NCBI RefSeq assembly: GCF_014699055.1 | Contig: NZ_JACXAC010000001.1 | Location: 930,001 to 994,000 of the forward strand | DNA: 64,000 nt | From: Hymenobacter armeniacus | GTDB taxonomy: Bacteria > Bacteroidota > Bacteroidia > Cytophagales > Hymenobacteraceae | Direction: 5' to 3' | Shown: piece after piece, positions 26,279 to 35,961 of the stretch | Position numbering within the stretch: position 1 is the stretch's first letter | How the letters are laid out: each line of letters opens with the position of its first letter | Position numbers and translations under genes: made by a program | Notes under the pieces: generated by a model | The model's input: only the letters and a program-made list of their open reading frames with translations | Databases searched by the model: none | Told to the model about the DNA's origin: nothing

Positions 26279-27142
26279 TTAGCCCAGATACGGCTTCAGC
26301 GCTTTCGAGCGCGAGGTGTGGCGCAGGCGGCGAATGGCTTTCTCCTTAATCTGGCGCACCCGCTCACGGGTCAGGTTAAACTTCTCGCCGATTTCTTCCA
26401 GCGTGAGAGCGGCTTCGCCGTTCAGGCCGAAATACAGCGTAATCACGTCGGCTTCGCGCTTGGTGAGCGTGCTCAGGGCACGCTGCACTTCCTTGCGGAG
26501 CGAGTCGTTCATCAGGGCCATGTCCGGCGACTCCTCGTCCTCGTTTTCGAGCACGTCGAGCAAGCGGTTTTCTTCGCCCTGCACAAACGGCGCATCCACC
26601 GACACGTGGCGGCCCGAGATTTTCAGGGTGTCCACCACTTCGGAAGTGGTCAGTTCCAGCACTTCGGCAATTTCCTCCGGCGACGGCTCGCGCTCAAACT
26701 TCTGCTCCAGCTCCGAGAAGGATTTGCTGATTTTGTTCAGCGAGCCCACGCGGTTCAGGGGCAGGCGCACGATGCGGCTCTGCTCGGCCAGGGCCTGCAG
26801 GATGGACTGACGAATCCACCACACGGCGTAGGAAATGAATTTAAAGCCGCGGGTTTCATCGAAGCGTTTGGCGGCTTTGATAAGGCCGAGGTTGCCCTCG
26901 TTGATGAGGTCGCCAAGGCTCAGGCCCTGGTTCTGGTATTGCTTGGCCACCGACACCACGAAGCGCAGGTTGGCCTTGGTCAGCTTCTCGAGCGCCTGCT
27001 GGTCCCCGTCGCGGATGCGCTGGGCCAGCGTCACCTCTTCGTCGGGCGTGAGCAAATCAACCTTGCCAATCTCCTGGAGGTACTTGTCCAGCGACTGGCT
27101 TTCGCGGTTGGTAATCTGCTTACTAATTTTTAGCTGTCTCAT
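26279..27142 (-). CDS. rpoD: Primary RNA polymerase sigma factor
   Basis: 287 residues, the short housekeeping sigma typical of Bacteroidota, with no long N-terminal region 1.1. Region 1.2 starts at [20 protein letters not shown]. Region 2 is [20 protein letters not shown], then [21 protein letters not shown] with the -10/-7-contacting residues. Region 3 follows ([16 protein letters not shown]). Region 4 contains [20 protein letters not shown], the -35/-33-contacting helix. It directs transcription from the TTG-N19-TAnnTTTG promoters seen here. Confidence 0.96.
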   Translation of the reverse strand: MRQLKISKQITNRESQSLDKYLQEIGKVDLLTPDEEVTLAQRIRDGDQQALEKLTKANLRFVVSVAKQYQNQGLSLGDLINEGNLGLIKAAKRFDETRGFKFISYAVWWIRQSILQALAEQSRIVRLPLNRVGSLNKISKSFSELEQKFEREPSPEEIAEVLELTTSEVVDTLKISGRHVSVDAPFVQGEENRLLDVLENEDEESPDMALMNDSLRKEVQRALSTLTKREADVITLYFGLNGEAALTLEEIGEKFNLTRERVRQIKEKAIRRLRHTSRSKALKPYLG

Positions 27143-27263
27143 GGGACTAGGTAAGAACGATATCTGATGGGGTTATACGTAAGAAAAAGCCGCCCGGCCA
27201 GTCCCTAAGTCAGAGGAAGCCAACAGACTCCCCCTGACATTAGTTCGGCGCTGGGGCGTCTGG

Positions 27264-29435
27264 CTAGGCTTTCGCCTCGCCGTTGCTGGCGGCGGCGGCC
27301 TCCGGCTTCGGCAGCAACACCTTGCGCGAGAGCCGGTATTTGCCCGTTTTCTTGTCGATTTCCACCAGCTTCACGTCGATATCCTGGCCCACTTCCAACA
27401 GGCCTTCCAGCGTCTGAATCCGCTCGTGCGTCACTTCCGAGATGTGCAGCAGGCCGTCTTTGCCCGGCATAATCTCCACGAAAGCGCCATAGGGCTGAAT
27501 GCTGCGCACTTTGCCTTTGTACACCTCGCCCACTTCGGGCTGGGCCGCGATGGCGCGGATGCGGTCGATGGCGCCCTGCATGTCCTCCTGGTTGGAGGCG
27601 TAGATGCTTACGTGGCCCTTCTCGTCCTTCTCCTCGATAATCACCGTGGCGTTGGTATCCTTCTGAATCTGCTGAATCACCTTGCCGCCCGGCCCGATTA
27701 CGGCACCGATAAACTCTTTGTCGATGAGCATCTTGTGCGAGCGCGGGGTGTGAGGCTTCAGCTCCGGCGCGGGGGCCGAAATCGTCTTGGCCATTTCGCC
27801 CAAGATGTGCAGGCGGCCCTCCCGCGCCTGGTGCAGGGCAGCGGTCAGAATCTCGTTGCTCAGGCCCTGGATTTTGATGTCCATCTGGCAGGCGCAAATG
27901 CCCTTTTCCGTGCCGGTCACCTTGAAGTCCATGTCGCCGAGGTGGTCCTCGTCGCCGAGAATGTCGCTCAACACGGCGTACTCACCGGTTTCCTTGTCCT
28001 GCACCAGGCCCATGGCAATGCCGGCTACGGCGGCGCGAACCTTCACACCGGCGTCCATCAACGCCAGCGAGCCGGCGCACACCGTGGCCATCGAGCTCGA
28101 GCCGTTCGACTCCAGGATGTCCGACACGATGCGGATGGTGTAGGGGTTTTCCTCTTCCGAGGGCAGCACTTGCTTCAGCGAGCGCATGGCCAGGTTGCCG
28201 TGGCCGATTTCGCGGCGGCCGGCGCCGCGGTTGGGCTTCACCTCGCCGGTCGAGTAACCGGGGAAGTTGTAGTGCAGCATGAACTTCGAGAAGCCCTTGG
28301 TCAGCGGCTGGTCGATGATTTGCTCGTCGAGTTTGGTGCCCAGCGTGGCAGTGGTCAAGCTCTGCGTTTCGCCGCGGGTGAAGATGGCCGAGCCGTGCGC
28401 GCCGGGCAGGTAGTTGATTTCCGACCAGATGGGGCGGATTTCGGTGAGCTGGCGGCCGTCGAGGCGCACCCGCTCCTTCACCATCATGTCGCGAATGGCT
28501 TTCTTCTCAGCCGAGCTGTAGTAGCGGCTGAACATCTTCATGTCCAGTTCGGGCTGCTCCGCAATCAGCTGCTCCAGGAAGGCCTTTTTCACCAGCGAGA
28601 AACCTTCCTTGCGGCCGGCTTTGCTGGTGTTGCCGCTGCGGGCCACATCGTACGCACCTTGGTAGATGGCGTCATGAATGCGCTTTTTCAGCTCTTCGTT
28701 CTCCTCGTACTTGGGGTACTCGCGGGTGGGCGAGTCGGCGGTGCGGCCCACGGCCGCCGCCAAATCAAGCTGCAGCTGCACCTGGGCTTTGATGGCCTCG
28801 TGGGCGAAAGCAATGGCCGCTACCATTTCTTCCTCGCTCACTTCGTGCATCTCACCTTCCACCATGGCCACCGAGTCGCCGGTGGCGCCCACGATGAGGT
28901 CCATGTCGGCGCGAGCCAGGTCCGAAGTCTTGGGGTTAATCTGGAACTGACCGTCGATGCGCGCCACGCGCACTTCTGAAATTGGGCCGGCAAACGGAAT
29001 ATCCGAAATAGCCAGGGCAGCCGAGGCGGCCAGGGCGGCCAGGGCGTCAGGCTGCACTTCTTTGTCGGCCGAGATGAGGTTAATCATCACCTGCACCTCG
29101 TAGTGGTAGTCTTTGGGGAACATCGGCCGCAGGATGCGGTCGACGAGGCGGCAAATCAGGATTTCGTAGTCGCTCAGGCGGCCTTCACGGCGCTGAAACG
29201 AGCCGGGAATCTTGCCGGCCGAGCCGAATTTTTCTTGGTAGTCCACCGACAGCGGCAGGAAGTCAACGCCTTCGCGCTGGCTGGGGGCCGACACCACCGT
29301 GGCCAGCAGCATGGTGTCACCGAGGCGCACCACTACGGCGCCGTCGGCGAATTTGGCCAGCCGGCCGGTTTCGATGGAGATGACGCGGCCGTCGGGCAGC
29401 GCCAGGGATTTGGTAATGGCTTGGGGTTGGGACAT
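27264..29435 (-). CDS. pnp: Polyribonucleotide nucleotidyltransferase
   Basis: 723 residues. Two RNase PH-like domains: the first holds [20 protein letters not shown] and the second holds [26 protein letters not shown] with catalytic Asp residues. A KH domain ([20 protein letters not shown]) and an S1 domain ([20 protein letters not shown]) follow. It degrades mRNA from the 3' end using phosphate. It lies downstream of rpsO, the same order as in many bacteria, although a terminator separates them here. rpoD follows 121 bp downstream. Confidence 0.96.
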   Translation of the reverse strand: MSQPQAITKSLALPDGRVISIETGRLAKFADGAVVVRLGDTMLLATVVSAPSQREGVDFLPLSVDYQEKFGSAGKIPGSFQRREGRLSDYEILICRLVDRILRPMFPKDYHYEVQVMINLISADKEVQPDALAALAASAALAISDIPFAGPISEVRVARIDGQFQINPKTSDLARADMDLIVGATGDSVAMVEGEMHEVSEEEMVAAIAFAHEAIKAQVQLQLDLAAAVGRTADSPTREYPKYEENEELKKRIHDAIYQGAYDVARSGNTSKAGRKEGFSLVKKAFLEQLIAEQPELDMKMFSRYYSSAEKKAIRDMMVKERVRLDGRQLTEIRPIWSEINYLPGAHGSAIFTRGETQSLTTATLGTKLDEQIIDQPLTKGFSKFMLHYNFPGYSTGEVKPNRGAGRREIGHGNLAMRSLKQVLPSEEENPYTIRIVSDILESNGSSSMATVCAGSLALMDAGVKVRAAVAGIAMGLVQDKETGEYAVLSDILGDEDHLGDMDFKVTGTEKGICACQMDIKIQGLSNEILTAALHQAREGRLHILGEMAKTISAPAPELKPHTPRSHKMLIDKEFIGAVIGPGGKVIQQIQKDTNATVIIEEKDEKGHVSIYASNQEDMQGAIDRIRAIAAQPEVGEVYKGKVRSIQPYGAFVEIMPGKDGLLHISEVTHERIQTLEGLLEVGQDIDVKLVEIDKKTGKYRLSRKVLLPKPEAAAASNGEAKA

Positions 29436-29582
29436 CAGCGGGGTTTGCTTGGAAAAGCGACAGCGGGCGAGCAGCCAAAAACGAGCGCCGCCAGCGGCAT
29501 TCGTTACTCAGGGGTATTCTACAGCAACATGGCGCCGAAGGAAAACAGTGCCCGGGGCGGCCTCGGCGCCAAACCGACCCGA

Positions 29583-29626
29583 ACAAAAAAAGAGTAGGGA
29601 ACCTTCGTTGGAAGGCTCCCTACTCT
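29583..29626 (-). terminator. Terminator between rpsO and pnp
   Basis: AGAGTAGGGA at 29591-29600 pairs with TCCCTACTCT at 29617-29626, and the inner CCTTC pairs with GAAGG around a 4-nt loop. Seven T residues follow on the minus strand. It could limit read-through from rpsO into pnp. Confidence 0.88.
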
Positions 29627-29638
29627 CAGACTCTGGAC

Positions 29639-29914
29639 TTACTTGCGGATGCCCAGCTCCTTGATGATGGCGCGGTAGCGGTTGATTTCGCGGTGCTGCA
29701 GGTAATCCAGCATGCGGCGGCGCTTACCTACCAGCTTCAGCAGGCCCAGGCGGGTGCTGTGGTCCTTCTTGTTCACCTTGAGGTGCTCCGTCAGGTGGTT
29801 GATGCGGTGGGTGAAGAGCGCAATTTGCGACTCAGCCGAACCGGTGTCGGTTTTGGCTTTCTGCAGGCTGTTCTTTTCGAAGATGGCCTGTTTTGCTTCG
29901 GTAGTCAGAATCAT
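29639..29914 (-). CDS. rpsO: Ribosomal protein uS15
   Basis: 91 residues from ATG at 29914. DTGSAESQIALFTHRINHLT, HLKVNKKDHSTRLGLLKLVG and KRRRMLDYLQHREINRYRAI are the S15 signatures that bind the 16S rRNA central domain. The frame upstream to 29995 reads the leader and is not protein. The leader contains a hairpin close to the inferred transcription start, a candidate for feedback control by S15. Confidence 0.96.
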   Translation of the reverse strand: MILTTEAKQAIFEKNSLQKAKTDTGSAESQIALFTHRINHLTEHLKVNKKDHSTRLGLLKLVGKRRRMLDYLQHREINRYRAIIKELGIRK

Positions 29915-29992
29915 CGGTTGATAGGTGTTACCCCGTCTTAGATTGTGAACGTGAAAAAATGTTGATTGAGTACCCCACACATTGGGGTGCCG

Positions 29993-30000
29993 CAAAGGTA
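29993..30000 (-). promoter_or_regulatory. -7 box of rpsO
   Basis: TACCTTTG on the minus strand. Transcription would begin near 29986, at a hairpin ACCCCA/TGGGGT, and give a leader of about 70 nt before the ATG. Confidence 0.5.
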
Positions 30001-30067
30001 CGCAATTTTAAAACAGGATAAAAGCACGACCCGGGATTTTTAACCGCGGCCGTGCCGCTGACGAAGA

Positions 30068-31522
30068 TTAGCTCACCAGCTCTTCTTCCGGCTCCGTGAT
30101 TTTGCGCAGCGCCGGGATGCCCACGCGCTGCGGCAGGCGGCGCCAGAAGTCCAGCTCCAGCAGGCCGGAGTCGTTGTAGGCCTGATAGAGAAAGAAGAGA
30201 CCAGCCGGGAGCAGCACCAGGTTCGAGAGCCACATGCCAATGCCCACGGGCATCACAAACTCGCGGCCGTACTTCTCACCCATGATGCTGAGCACGTAGT
30301 ACACGATGAAAAACAGAATGGAAATGAGGATGGGCACCCCCAGGCCGCCTTTCTTGATGATGGAGCCCAGCGGCGCACCAATCATAAACATCAGCAGCAC
30401 GGCCACCGATTGCGTGTACTTGCGGTACACCTCGATGCGGAACAGGGCCGAGTTGCGGGCAAACTCGTCCAGCCGCTCTGCCGTCGAGGTGGCGTACGAC
30501 TGCAGGTTGCGGGCCCGGTTGACGGCCTGCTGAACGATGGCTGCCGAAACCGCGGGCAGCTTGCCGGCGGGCACTTGCAGGCCTTCCACTTTGCGGCTGG
30601 CAGCCCGGCCGGTGGTGTCGAAGCGAATGTAGGCGTAGTAGCTGTTCATTTGCCGGGGCAGCTGCTGCTCTTCGGTGCGCAGTCTTTTCTGCACCGAATC
30701 GGTGGCGTAGTGCAGCTGCGGGATGTTGAGCATCATCCGGTTTTGCTTAAACAGGTCCTCCTTGGTGCGGTTCATGCCGAAGGAAGCCAGCGAAAACGTG
30801 ACCATGTTGTGGTCGAATGCCTGGCGCACAAAGCTGGCCCCGGCACGGTCCTGCGCATCGGGCTGCTCCACGTAGTTGTGGCCGTGAAACAGCTCCAGCC
30901 CCAGATACCCGCCGTTGAAGCGCGTGAACATGCGGCCCGAGTCGGCGAGCATCACCGTGGCGTTGCCCGACTTCTGCGTGTGGTCATATATCATGACGCC
31001 ATGCAGCTGGTCGCCGTTTTCGCCCGTTTTCTTGTCCACCTTGATGGTGTAGCCGGGAATGCCGTTGTAAAACACGCCTTCCCGAATGTCCAGGGCCAAC
31101 TTCTGCTGGCGCACGTCCCACAGCAAGCTGTAGGCTTTCAAGTTGGCGCGCGGCACGATGGTTTCGTTGAACCAGAACGCTCCAACGGCCAACGTCAGCG
31201 TGAGCAGCAGCACCGGCCGCAAAATGCGCGTGAGCGCAATGCCCGACGCCTTGATGGCCGTCAGCTCGTGGTGCTCGCCCAAGTTGCCGTACGTCATCAG
31301 CGACGAAAGCAGCACCGCCAGGGGCAACGACACGGGCACAATCAGCACGCTGAAATAAAACAGCAGTTGCAGCAGCACGGCCGTGCCCAGGTCCTTGCCG
31401 ATGATGTCGTCGAGGTATTTGAGCAGCGTGTGCGTGAGCAGAATGAACTGCACCACCGCAAACGTGAGCAGGAAAGGCCCGGCAAAGGCCTTTAGAATGA
31501 GTTTGTCGAGCTTTTTGAGCAT
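30068..31522 (-). CDS. LptF/LptG family lipopolysaccharide permease
   Basis: 484 residues from ATG at 31522. N-terminal helices around residues 12-30 (AFAGPFLLTFAVVQFILLTH), 50-75 (LLFYFSVLIVPVSLPLAVLL) and 100-120 are followed by a large periplasmic domain. The last third has helices including LLMFMIGAPLGSIIKKGG, SILFFIVYYVLSIMGEKYG and GMWLSNLVLLPAGLFFLYQA. This layout matches LptF/LptG (YjgP/YjgQ), which lift LPS out of the inner membrane together with LptB. Only one member is present here. Confidence 0.92.
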   Translation of the reverse strand: MLKKLDKLILKAFAGPFLLTFAVVQFILLTHTLLKYLDDIIGKDLGTAVLLQLLFYFSVLIVPVSLPLAVLLSSLMTYGNLGEHHELTAIKASGIALTRILRPVLLLTLTLAVGAFWFNETIVPRANLKAYSLLWDVRQQKLALDIREGVFYNGIPGYTIKVDKKTGENGDQLHGVMIYDHTQKSGNATVMLADSGRMFTRFNGGYLGLELFHGHNYVEQPDAQDRAGASFVRQAFDHNMVTFSLASFGMNRTKEDLFKQNRMMLNIPQLHYATDSVQKRLRTEEQQLPRQMNSYYAYIRFDTTGRAASRKVEGLQVPAGKLPAVSAAIVQQAVNRARNLQSYATSTAERLDEFARNSALFRIEVYRKYTQSVAVLLMFMIGAPLGSIIKKGGLGVPILISILFFIVYYVLSIMGEKYGREFVMPVGIGMWLSNLVLLPAGLFFLYQAYNDSGLLELDFWRRLPQRVGIPALRKITEPEEELVS

Positions 31523-31629
31523 AGAACGCAACGCTGAGCAGTGGTTTCAGCTCAGCCCAAAACGACGGAGAAAGAGAAAAAGTACCAGCCGGTGGTGAAA
31601 AACGCCGCAGCCACCACCCGTAGCCGGGG

Positions 31630-32043
31630 CTACCCTCCTACCTGCTCGCGCAGCTTGCTCACCAGGCCTTCCCACATTTCGTGCTGCTCGTCGGCGTCTT
31701 GAGCCAGCGAATAATCCACTACGCGTAGATACACTTCATCCGTTACCTGCGAAGAGTCCAAGGTAAATTCCAAAAAATTGGCATCCGGCACGGACTGGCG
31801 GTGCTCGTCGAGGAAGACAAAACGCACGGCGCGGTTCAGGCGCTGGCCCGTAATCTCGGCGAAGTGGTTGTCATTATCCCAGATAAAATTGAGGCGTTGC
31901 CCCTCCACGTAGCGCACGTCGTCGCAAAACCATTGCGAAAGGCCCGACGCCGTAGCCAAATACGGGTAAAGAATTTTGGGAGAAGCGTTGATGGGAAATT
32001 CCACCACGAAGCGCGTTTTGGACTGAATATCAGGCGAAGCCAT
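31630..32043 (-). CDS. START-like / AHSA1-fold small protein
   Basis: 137 residues from ATG at 32043. FVVEFPINASPKILYPYLAT, GLSQWFCDDVRYVEGQRLNF, IWDNDNHFAEITGQ and the closing WEGLVSKLREQVGG match the START-like SRPBCC group found in Bacteroidota, whose role is unknown. The fold usually holds a hydrophobic ligand. It is 107 bp upstream of the LptF/G gene on the same strand, and no terminator is seen between them. A link to lipid handling is possible but unproved. Confidence 0.82.
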   Translation of the reverse strand: MASPDIQSKTRFVVEFPINASPKILYPYLATASGLSQWFCDDVRYVEGQRLNFIWDNDNHFAEITGQRLNRAVRFVFLDEHRQSVPDANFLEFTLDSSQVTDEVYLRVVDYSLAQDADEQHEMWEGLVSKLREQVGG

Positions 32044-32117
32044 AAATGAAAAAACGAGGGCGCCCGAATAACAACCGGCGTAAACCAGCGGAGCGCAGGA
32101 GAAATACTGTGTTTTTA

Positions 32118-32159
32118 GCCCCAAACCTTGTTTTGGGGCCGATTATCGCGTTACCTTTG
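32118..32159 (+). promoter_or_regulatory. Promoter of the tRNA-Met gene
   Basis: TACCTTTG at 32152-32159 is an exact -7 match 15 bp before the tRNA 5' end. TTG at 32128-32130 lies 21 bp upstream. A hairpin GCCCCAAA/TTTGGGGC overlaps the -33 region. Confidence 0.6.
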
Positions 32160-32173
32160 CACCCACAAAACCC

Positions 32174-32247
32174 GGCGGGGTAGCTCAGTTGGTTAGAGCA
32201 CAGGATTCATAACCCTGAGGTCACGAGTTCAACTCTCGTCCCCGCTA
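32174..32247 (+). tRNA. tRNA-Met (CAT)
   Basis: Acceptor GGCGGGG pairs with CCCCGCT with one G-T end pair. The D arm is GCTC...GAGC, the anticodon loop is TTCATAA with CAT, the T arm is ACGAG TTCAACT CTCGT, and A73 follows. CCA is not encoded. One A-C mismatch sits at the base of the anticodon loop (position 31-39). The G1-U72 end and GC-rich anticodon stem need structure comparison to separate initiator from elongator; the loop context suggests elongator. Confidence 0.93.
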
Positions 32248-32251
32248 CTTC

Positions 32252-32288
32252 AAAAACCGTTTTGGCCGTGTGCCGAAGCGGTTTTTTT
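32252..32288 (+). terminator. Terminator after tRNA-Met
   Basis: AAAACCGTTTTGGC pairs with GCCGAAGCGGTTTT with one mismatch, and a run of seven T residues follows. Confidence 0.85.
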
Positions 32289-32388
32289 GTGTTGTGCCGG
32301 GTTGTGGCCGGCGAACCGCCGTGGCGGCGGGCGCGGCTTGTTGGCTTGCGCCGGCCACCGCCCGAAACCGGGTTGCAAGGGCCCAAAA

Positions 32389-32425
32389 CAAGAAAACGCT
32401 GAACCCGGGGTTCAACGTTTTCTTG
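32389..32425 (-). terminator. Terminator after rplT
   Basis: CAAGAAAACG and CGTTTTCTTG flank GAACCC/GGGTTC, giving about 17 paired bases with one mismatch. A short T-rich stretch follows on the minus strand. Confidence 0.8.
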
Positions 32426-32446
32426 ATGGATAACGCCCGGAAGGGG

Positions 32447-32791
32447 TTACTTCACTTTTTCCACGATGCCTTTGAAGGCTTCGGGGTGGTTCAGGGCCAG
32501 GTCGGCCAGCACTTTGCGATTGAGCTCGATGCCGGCTTTTTTCAGGCCGCCCATCAACTGCGAATACGACAGGCCGTGCTCACGAGCGCCGGCGTTGATG
32601 CGCTGAATCCAGAGGGCGCGGAACTCGCGCTTCTTTACTTTCCGGTCGCGGTAAGCGTAGAGGAGGCCTTTTTCAACGGCGTTCTTGGCTACGGTCCACA
32701 CGTTTTTGCGACGGCCGTAGTAGCCCTTCGCCAAACGCATGATTTTCTTACGGCGGTGGCGCGAGGCCACGTGGTTGACACTTCTTGGCAT
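32447..32791 (-). CDS. rplT: Ribosomal protein bL20
   Basis: 114 residues with an N-terminal basic extension ([20 protein letters not shown]), followed by [40 protein letters not shown], and [20 protein letters not shown]. It binds 23S rRNA early in 50S assembly and in other bacteria represses the infC-rpmI-rplT operon. It is last in that operon here. Confidence 0.97.
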   Translation of the reverse strand: MPRSVNHVASRHRRKKIMRLAKGYYGRRKNVWTVAKNAVEKGLLYAYRDRKVKKREFRALWIQRINAGAREHGLSYSQLMGGLKKAGIELNRKVLADLALNHPEAFKGIVEKVK

Positions 32792-32864
32792 AACCTTGAG
32801 AGTTTTTGGCAGCCGGCGACGGGGTTAAGGTCTTAGAGCCGGAAGCCTGGTGAAATTTTAATTA

Positions 32865-32882
32865 CAGACTAGAGACTAGAAA
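32865..32882. repeat. Tandem heptamer at the rpmI-rplT junction
   Basis: GACTAGA occurs twice in a row just at the end of rpmI. It is short, but similar heptamer runs lie in the infC-rpmI gap. Confidence 0.5.
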
Positions 32883-33070
32883 TTCAGCATCTGGCGCACG
32901 CGGCTCATGTCGGCGCTGCTCACGAGGCCGGCGTGGGTCAGGCCGCGCTTCTGCTTGGTGGTCTTCTTGGTCAGAATGTGCGATTTGAAGGCGTGCTTCC
33001 GCTTCACCTTGCCCGTTCCGGTGAGCGAAAAACGCTTCTTGGCACCGGATTTCGTCTTTACTTTCGGCAT
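32876..33070 (-). CDS. rpmI: Ribosomal protein bL35
   Basis: 64 residues from ATG at 33070: [20 protein letters not shown] then [20 protein letters not shown], a standard L35. The 15 extra upstream codons read a Thr/Asn-rich tract made by the heptamer repeat and are excluded. It is the middle gene of infC-rpmI-rplT. Confidence 0.96.
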   Translation of the reverse strand: MPKVKTKSGAKKRFSLTGTGKVKRKHAFKSHILTKKTTKQKRGLTHAGLVSSADMSRVRQMLNF

Positions 33071-33110
33071 TGTAGTGGTTGTTGGAGGGTTGGTTGTTGA
33101 TTGTTGATTG
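33071..33110. repeat. Heptamer run in the infC-rpmI gap
   Basis: TGGTTGT, TGGAGGGT, TGGTTGT, TGATTGT and TGATTGC follow each other on the plus strand directly upstream of the rpmI ATG. No inverted partner is seen in this gap. Confidence 0.65.
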
Positions 33111-33154
33111 CTCACCGACCAGGGGTCGGGAAGCCATCCGCAACCGGGTAAAAT

Positions 33155-33817
33155 CTATTCAGCGTCGGAAGACGCCGGGGCTGCTTCGGCCGCCTCAGCA
33201 GGCTTGGGAGCTTTCTTCTCGGGTTTGGCGTCGGTAGCAGGCGCCGGCTTGGCAGCGGGTTTGGCCACGGCCGCGGCTTTGGGCGCGAGGTAGAGGAACA
33301 TGCGCTTGCCTTCGAGCTTGGGCAGTTGCTCCACTTTGGCCAGGTCCTCGAGGGCCTGCGCAAACTTGAGCAGCAGAATTTCGCCCCGCTCCTTGAACAC
33401 GATGCTACGGCCCACAAAGTGCACGTAGCTCTTGATTTTCGCGCCTTCGCGCAAAAACTCCTGGGCGTGCTTCACCTTGAAGGCGAAGTCGTGCTCGTCG
33501 GTGTTGGGGCCGAAACGAATTTCCTTGAGGACGACCTTGGTCTGCTTGGCCTTCAGCTCGCGGGTCTTCTTCTTCTGCTCGTACTTGAATTTCGAGTAGT
33601 CGATGACGCGGCAAACGGGCGGCGTGGCGGTGGGCGAAATCTCAACGAGGTCGAGATTCTGGTCCTGCGCCATCTTGCGGGCCTGGTCGATGGAATACAC
33701 GCCTTGCTCCACGTTGTCGCCAACAAGGCGCACTTCGCGAGCCGTGATTTTCTGGTTGATTTTGAACGGCTCTTCCACCTGCTGGCGGGGCACGTACCGA
33801 CGATTCGGGGCTGCTAT
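33155..33817 (-). CDS. infC: Translation initiation factor IF-3, rare ATA start
   Basis: 220 residues. The N-terminal domain contains [20 protein letters not shown] and [20 protein letters not shown]; the linker and C-terminal domain contain [40 protein letters not shown] and [15 protein letters not shown]. An Ala/Lys/Pro-rich tail of about 45 residues extends the usual end. The best start is ATA at 33817, because a perfect AGGAGG lies 8 nt upstream and an in-frame TAG lies just before it. The alternative GTG at 33793 has no such site. Rare starts allow IF-3 to repress its own translation in E. coli; the same is inferred here. Confidence 0.95.
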   Translation of the reverse strand: MAAPNRRYVPRQQVEEPFKINQKITAREVRLVGDNVEQGVYSIDQARKMAQDQNLDLVEISPTATPPVCRVIDYSKFKYEQKKKTRELKAKQTKVVLKEIRFGPNTDEHDFAFKVKHAQEFLREGAKIKSYVHFVGRSIVFKERGEILLLKFAQALEDLAKVEQLPKLEGKRMFLYLAPKAAAVAKPAAKPAPATDAKPEKKAPKPAEAAEAAPASSDAE

Positions 33818-33831
33818 GGTTTGGTCCTCCT
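33818..33831 (-). promoter_or_regulatory. Shine-Dalgarno site of infC
   Basis: AGGAGG on the minus strand (33826-33831) with an 8-nt spacer (ACCAAACC) to the ATA codon. Full complementarity to the 16S rRNA tail is unusual for this phylum, and it decides the start. Confidence 0.8.
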
Positions 33832-33898
33832 GCTAAAAAAGTGGCGGGGAATGAGATTCTTGGCTGTTTCGGCCTGGTAAGGCCTGGCAATCAGGGGG

Positions 33899-33929
33899 CA
33901 AATATCGGCATTTTTAATTGGAAAGGCAA
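33899..33929 (-). promoter_or_regulatory. Promoter of infC-rpmI-rplT
   Basis: On the minus strand TTG (33929-33927), a 20-bp spacer and GATATTTG (33906-33899), one base from consensus. A leader of about 70-75 nt precedes the ATA start. Confidence 0.55.
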
Positions 33930-33956
33930 CTACCGCCACCAATCTATTTGTGGGTA

Positions 33957-34016
33957 GACACAAAAAAAGAACGTCATGCTGTGCCTCCGCTCAGCATGAC
34001 GTTCTTTTTTTGTGTC
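33957..34016. terminator. Perfect 25-bp inverted repeat after thrS
   Basis: Arms at 33957-33981 and 33992-34016 are exact reverse complements over 25 bp with a 10-nt loop. Each begins GACACAAAAAAAG and continues AACGTCATGCTG. T-runs on both sides allow termination in either direction. The core GTCATGCTGAGCGGAGGC resembles a repetitive motif I associate with Bacteroidota intergenic repeats, so the element may be REP-like. Confidence 0.85.
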
Positions 34017-34026
34017 AGGCAATGCC

Positions 34027-35961
34027 TTACATCACCTCGGCCATCTGGCTTTGCACGCTTTTGACAAACGCTTCCAGCGGCATCGAGCCCAAGTCGCCTT
34101 CGCCATGCTTGCGCACGCTGATGATGTTGTCCTGGGCTTCTTTCTCGCCGACCACCAGCAAGTAAGGAATTTTGCCCATCTCAGCGTCGCGGATTTTGCG
34201 GCCGATGCGCTCGTCGCGGGCGTCGACGGTGCCGCGCAGGTCGCGCTGCTCCAACTGGGCTTTCACCTGCTCGGCGTAGTCGATGAACTTATCGGAAATG
34301 GGCAGCACGATGAACTGCTCAGGTGTGAGCCAGAGCGGAAAATTGCCGCCGCAATGCTCGATGAGCACGGCCACGAAGCGTTCCAGCGAGCCGAACGGGG
34401 CACGGTGAATCATCACGGGGCGCTGCTTGGAGTTGTCGGCGGCGGTGTATTCGAGGTCGAAGCGCTCGGGCAGGTTGTAGTCGACCTGAATGGTGCCCAA
34501 CTGCCAGCGGCGGCCGATGGCGTCGCGCACCATGAAGTCGAGCTTGGGGCCGTAGAAAGCGGCTTCGCCGTACTCGGTGACGGTATTGAGGCCTTTTTCG
34601 AGGGCCGCTTCCTGAATGGCGCTTTCGGCCTTCTCCCAGTTCTCGTCGGAGCCTATGTATTTGGTTTTGTTGTCAGGGTCGCGCAGCGAAATCTGGGCGG
34701 TGAAATCGGGGAAATCGAGGGCTTTGAGCACGTAGAGCACGATGTCAATCACCTTCATAAACTCCTCCTTCACCTGGTCGGGGCGGCAGAAGATGTGGGC
34801 GTCGTCTTGCGTGAAGCCGCGCACGCGCGTCAGGCCGTGCAACTCGCCCGACTGTTCGTAGCGGTACACGGTGCCGAATTCGGCGAGGCGCACGGGCAGG
34901 TCGCGGTAGCTGCGGGGCTCGGTTTTATAGATTTCGCAGTGGTGCGGGCAGTTCATCGGCTTGAGAAAGAATTCCTCGCCGGGGTTGGGCGTTTTGATGG
35001 GCTGGAACGAGTCGGCGCCGTACTTCTCGTAGTGGCCGCTGGTCACGTACAGCTCCTTGGCACCGATGTGGGGCGTGACGACGGGCGAGTAGCCGGCTTT
35101 CACCTGGGCGCGGCGCAGGAACTGCTCGAGGCGCTCGCGCAGGGCGGTGCCCTTGGGCAGCCACAGGGGCAGCCCCGCTCCTACTTTCTCCGAAAAAGCA
35201 AACAGCTTCAGCTCTTTGCCCAGCTTGCGGTGGTCGCGGCGTTTGGCTTCTTCGAGGCGTTCGAGGTACTCGGCAAGGTCCTTGGCCTTGGGGAAGGTGA
35301 TGCCGTAGAGGCGCGTGAGCTGCTTGTTCTTCTCGTCGCCGCGCCAGTAAGCGCCGGCCACGTTCATCAGCTTCGCGGCCTTGATGGTGCCGGTGTCGGG
35401 GATGTGCGGGCCGCGGCAGAGGTCGGTGAAGCCGCCCTGCGTGTAGAAGGTGATGTTGCCGTCTTCGAGATTTTCGAGCAGCTCCAGCTTGTAAGGGTCC
35501 TGCTTCTCGGTGAAGTAGGCGATGGCGTCGGCCTTCGAGACCTCTTTGCGGATGTACTGGCTTTTGTTTTTGGCCAGCTCCAGCATCTTCTTCTCAATTT
35601 CGGGAAAGTCTTCGCTGCTGATGCTGCGGCCCTCGCCCAGGTCGACGTCGTAGTAGAAACCGTTTTCGATGGCCGGGCCGATGGCCAGCTTCACGCCGGG
35701 GTACAGCGCTTCGAGAGCTTCGGCCATGAGGTGGGCCGAGGAGTGCCAGTAGGTGGCTTTGCCGTTGGGGTCGTTCCAGGTGAGGATGCTGACCTGCGCG
35801 TTGTTGGGCAGGGGGCGGTGCAGGTCGCGCACTTCGCCGTTGACCGTTACGGCCAAGGCGTTGCGGGCAAGGCCTTCGGAAATACTGGCGGCCAGGTCGT
35901 AGCCGCTGGCGCCGTCGGCGAGCTCGCGCTGCGAGCCGTCGGGGAGGATGATGTTGAGCAT
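34027..35961 (-). CDS. thrS: Threonyl-tRNA synthetase
   Basis: 644 residues from ATG at 35961. N-terminal TGS domain ([20 protein letters not shown]); editing domain with [17 protein letters not shown] carrying the H-x-x-x-H zinc pair; class II core with [36 protein letters not shown] and the anticodon-binding C-terminal domain ending QSQMAEVM. It charges tRNA-Thr and clears mis-charged Ser. The frame upstream to 36066 is not conserved. It ends 11 bp before the perfect inverted repeat. Confidence 0.96.
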   Translation of the reverse strand: MLNIILPDGSQRELADGASGYDLAASISEGLARNALAVTVNGEVRDLHRPLPNNAQVSILTWNDPNGKATYWHSSAHLMAEALEALYPGVKLAIGPAIENGFYYDVDLGEGRSISSEDFPEIEKKMLELAKNKSQYIRKEVSKADAIAYFTEKQDPYKLELLENLEDGNITFYTQGGFTDLCRGPHIPDTGTIKAAKLMNVAGAYWRGDEKNKQLTRLYGITFPKAKDLAEYLERLEEAKRRDHRKLGKELKLFAFSEKVGAGLPLWLPKGTALRERLEQFLRRAQVKAGYSPVVTPHIGAKELYVTSGHYEKYGADSFQPIKTPNPGEEFFLKPMNCPHHCEIYKTEPRSYRDLPVRLAEFGTVYRYEQSGELHGLTRVRGFTQDDAHIFCRPDQVKEEFMKVIDIVLYVLKALDFPDFTAQISLRDPDNKTKYIGSDENWEKAESAIQEAALEKGLNTVTEYGEAAFYGPKLDFMVRDAIGRRWQLGTIQVDYNLPERFDLEYTAADNSKQRPVMIHRAPFGSLERFVAVLIEHCGGNFPLWLTPEQFIVLPISDKFIDYAEQVKAQLEQRDLRGTVDARDERIGRKIRDAEMGKIPYLLVVGEKEAQDNIISVRKHGEGDLGSMPLEAFVKSVQSQMAEVM

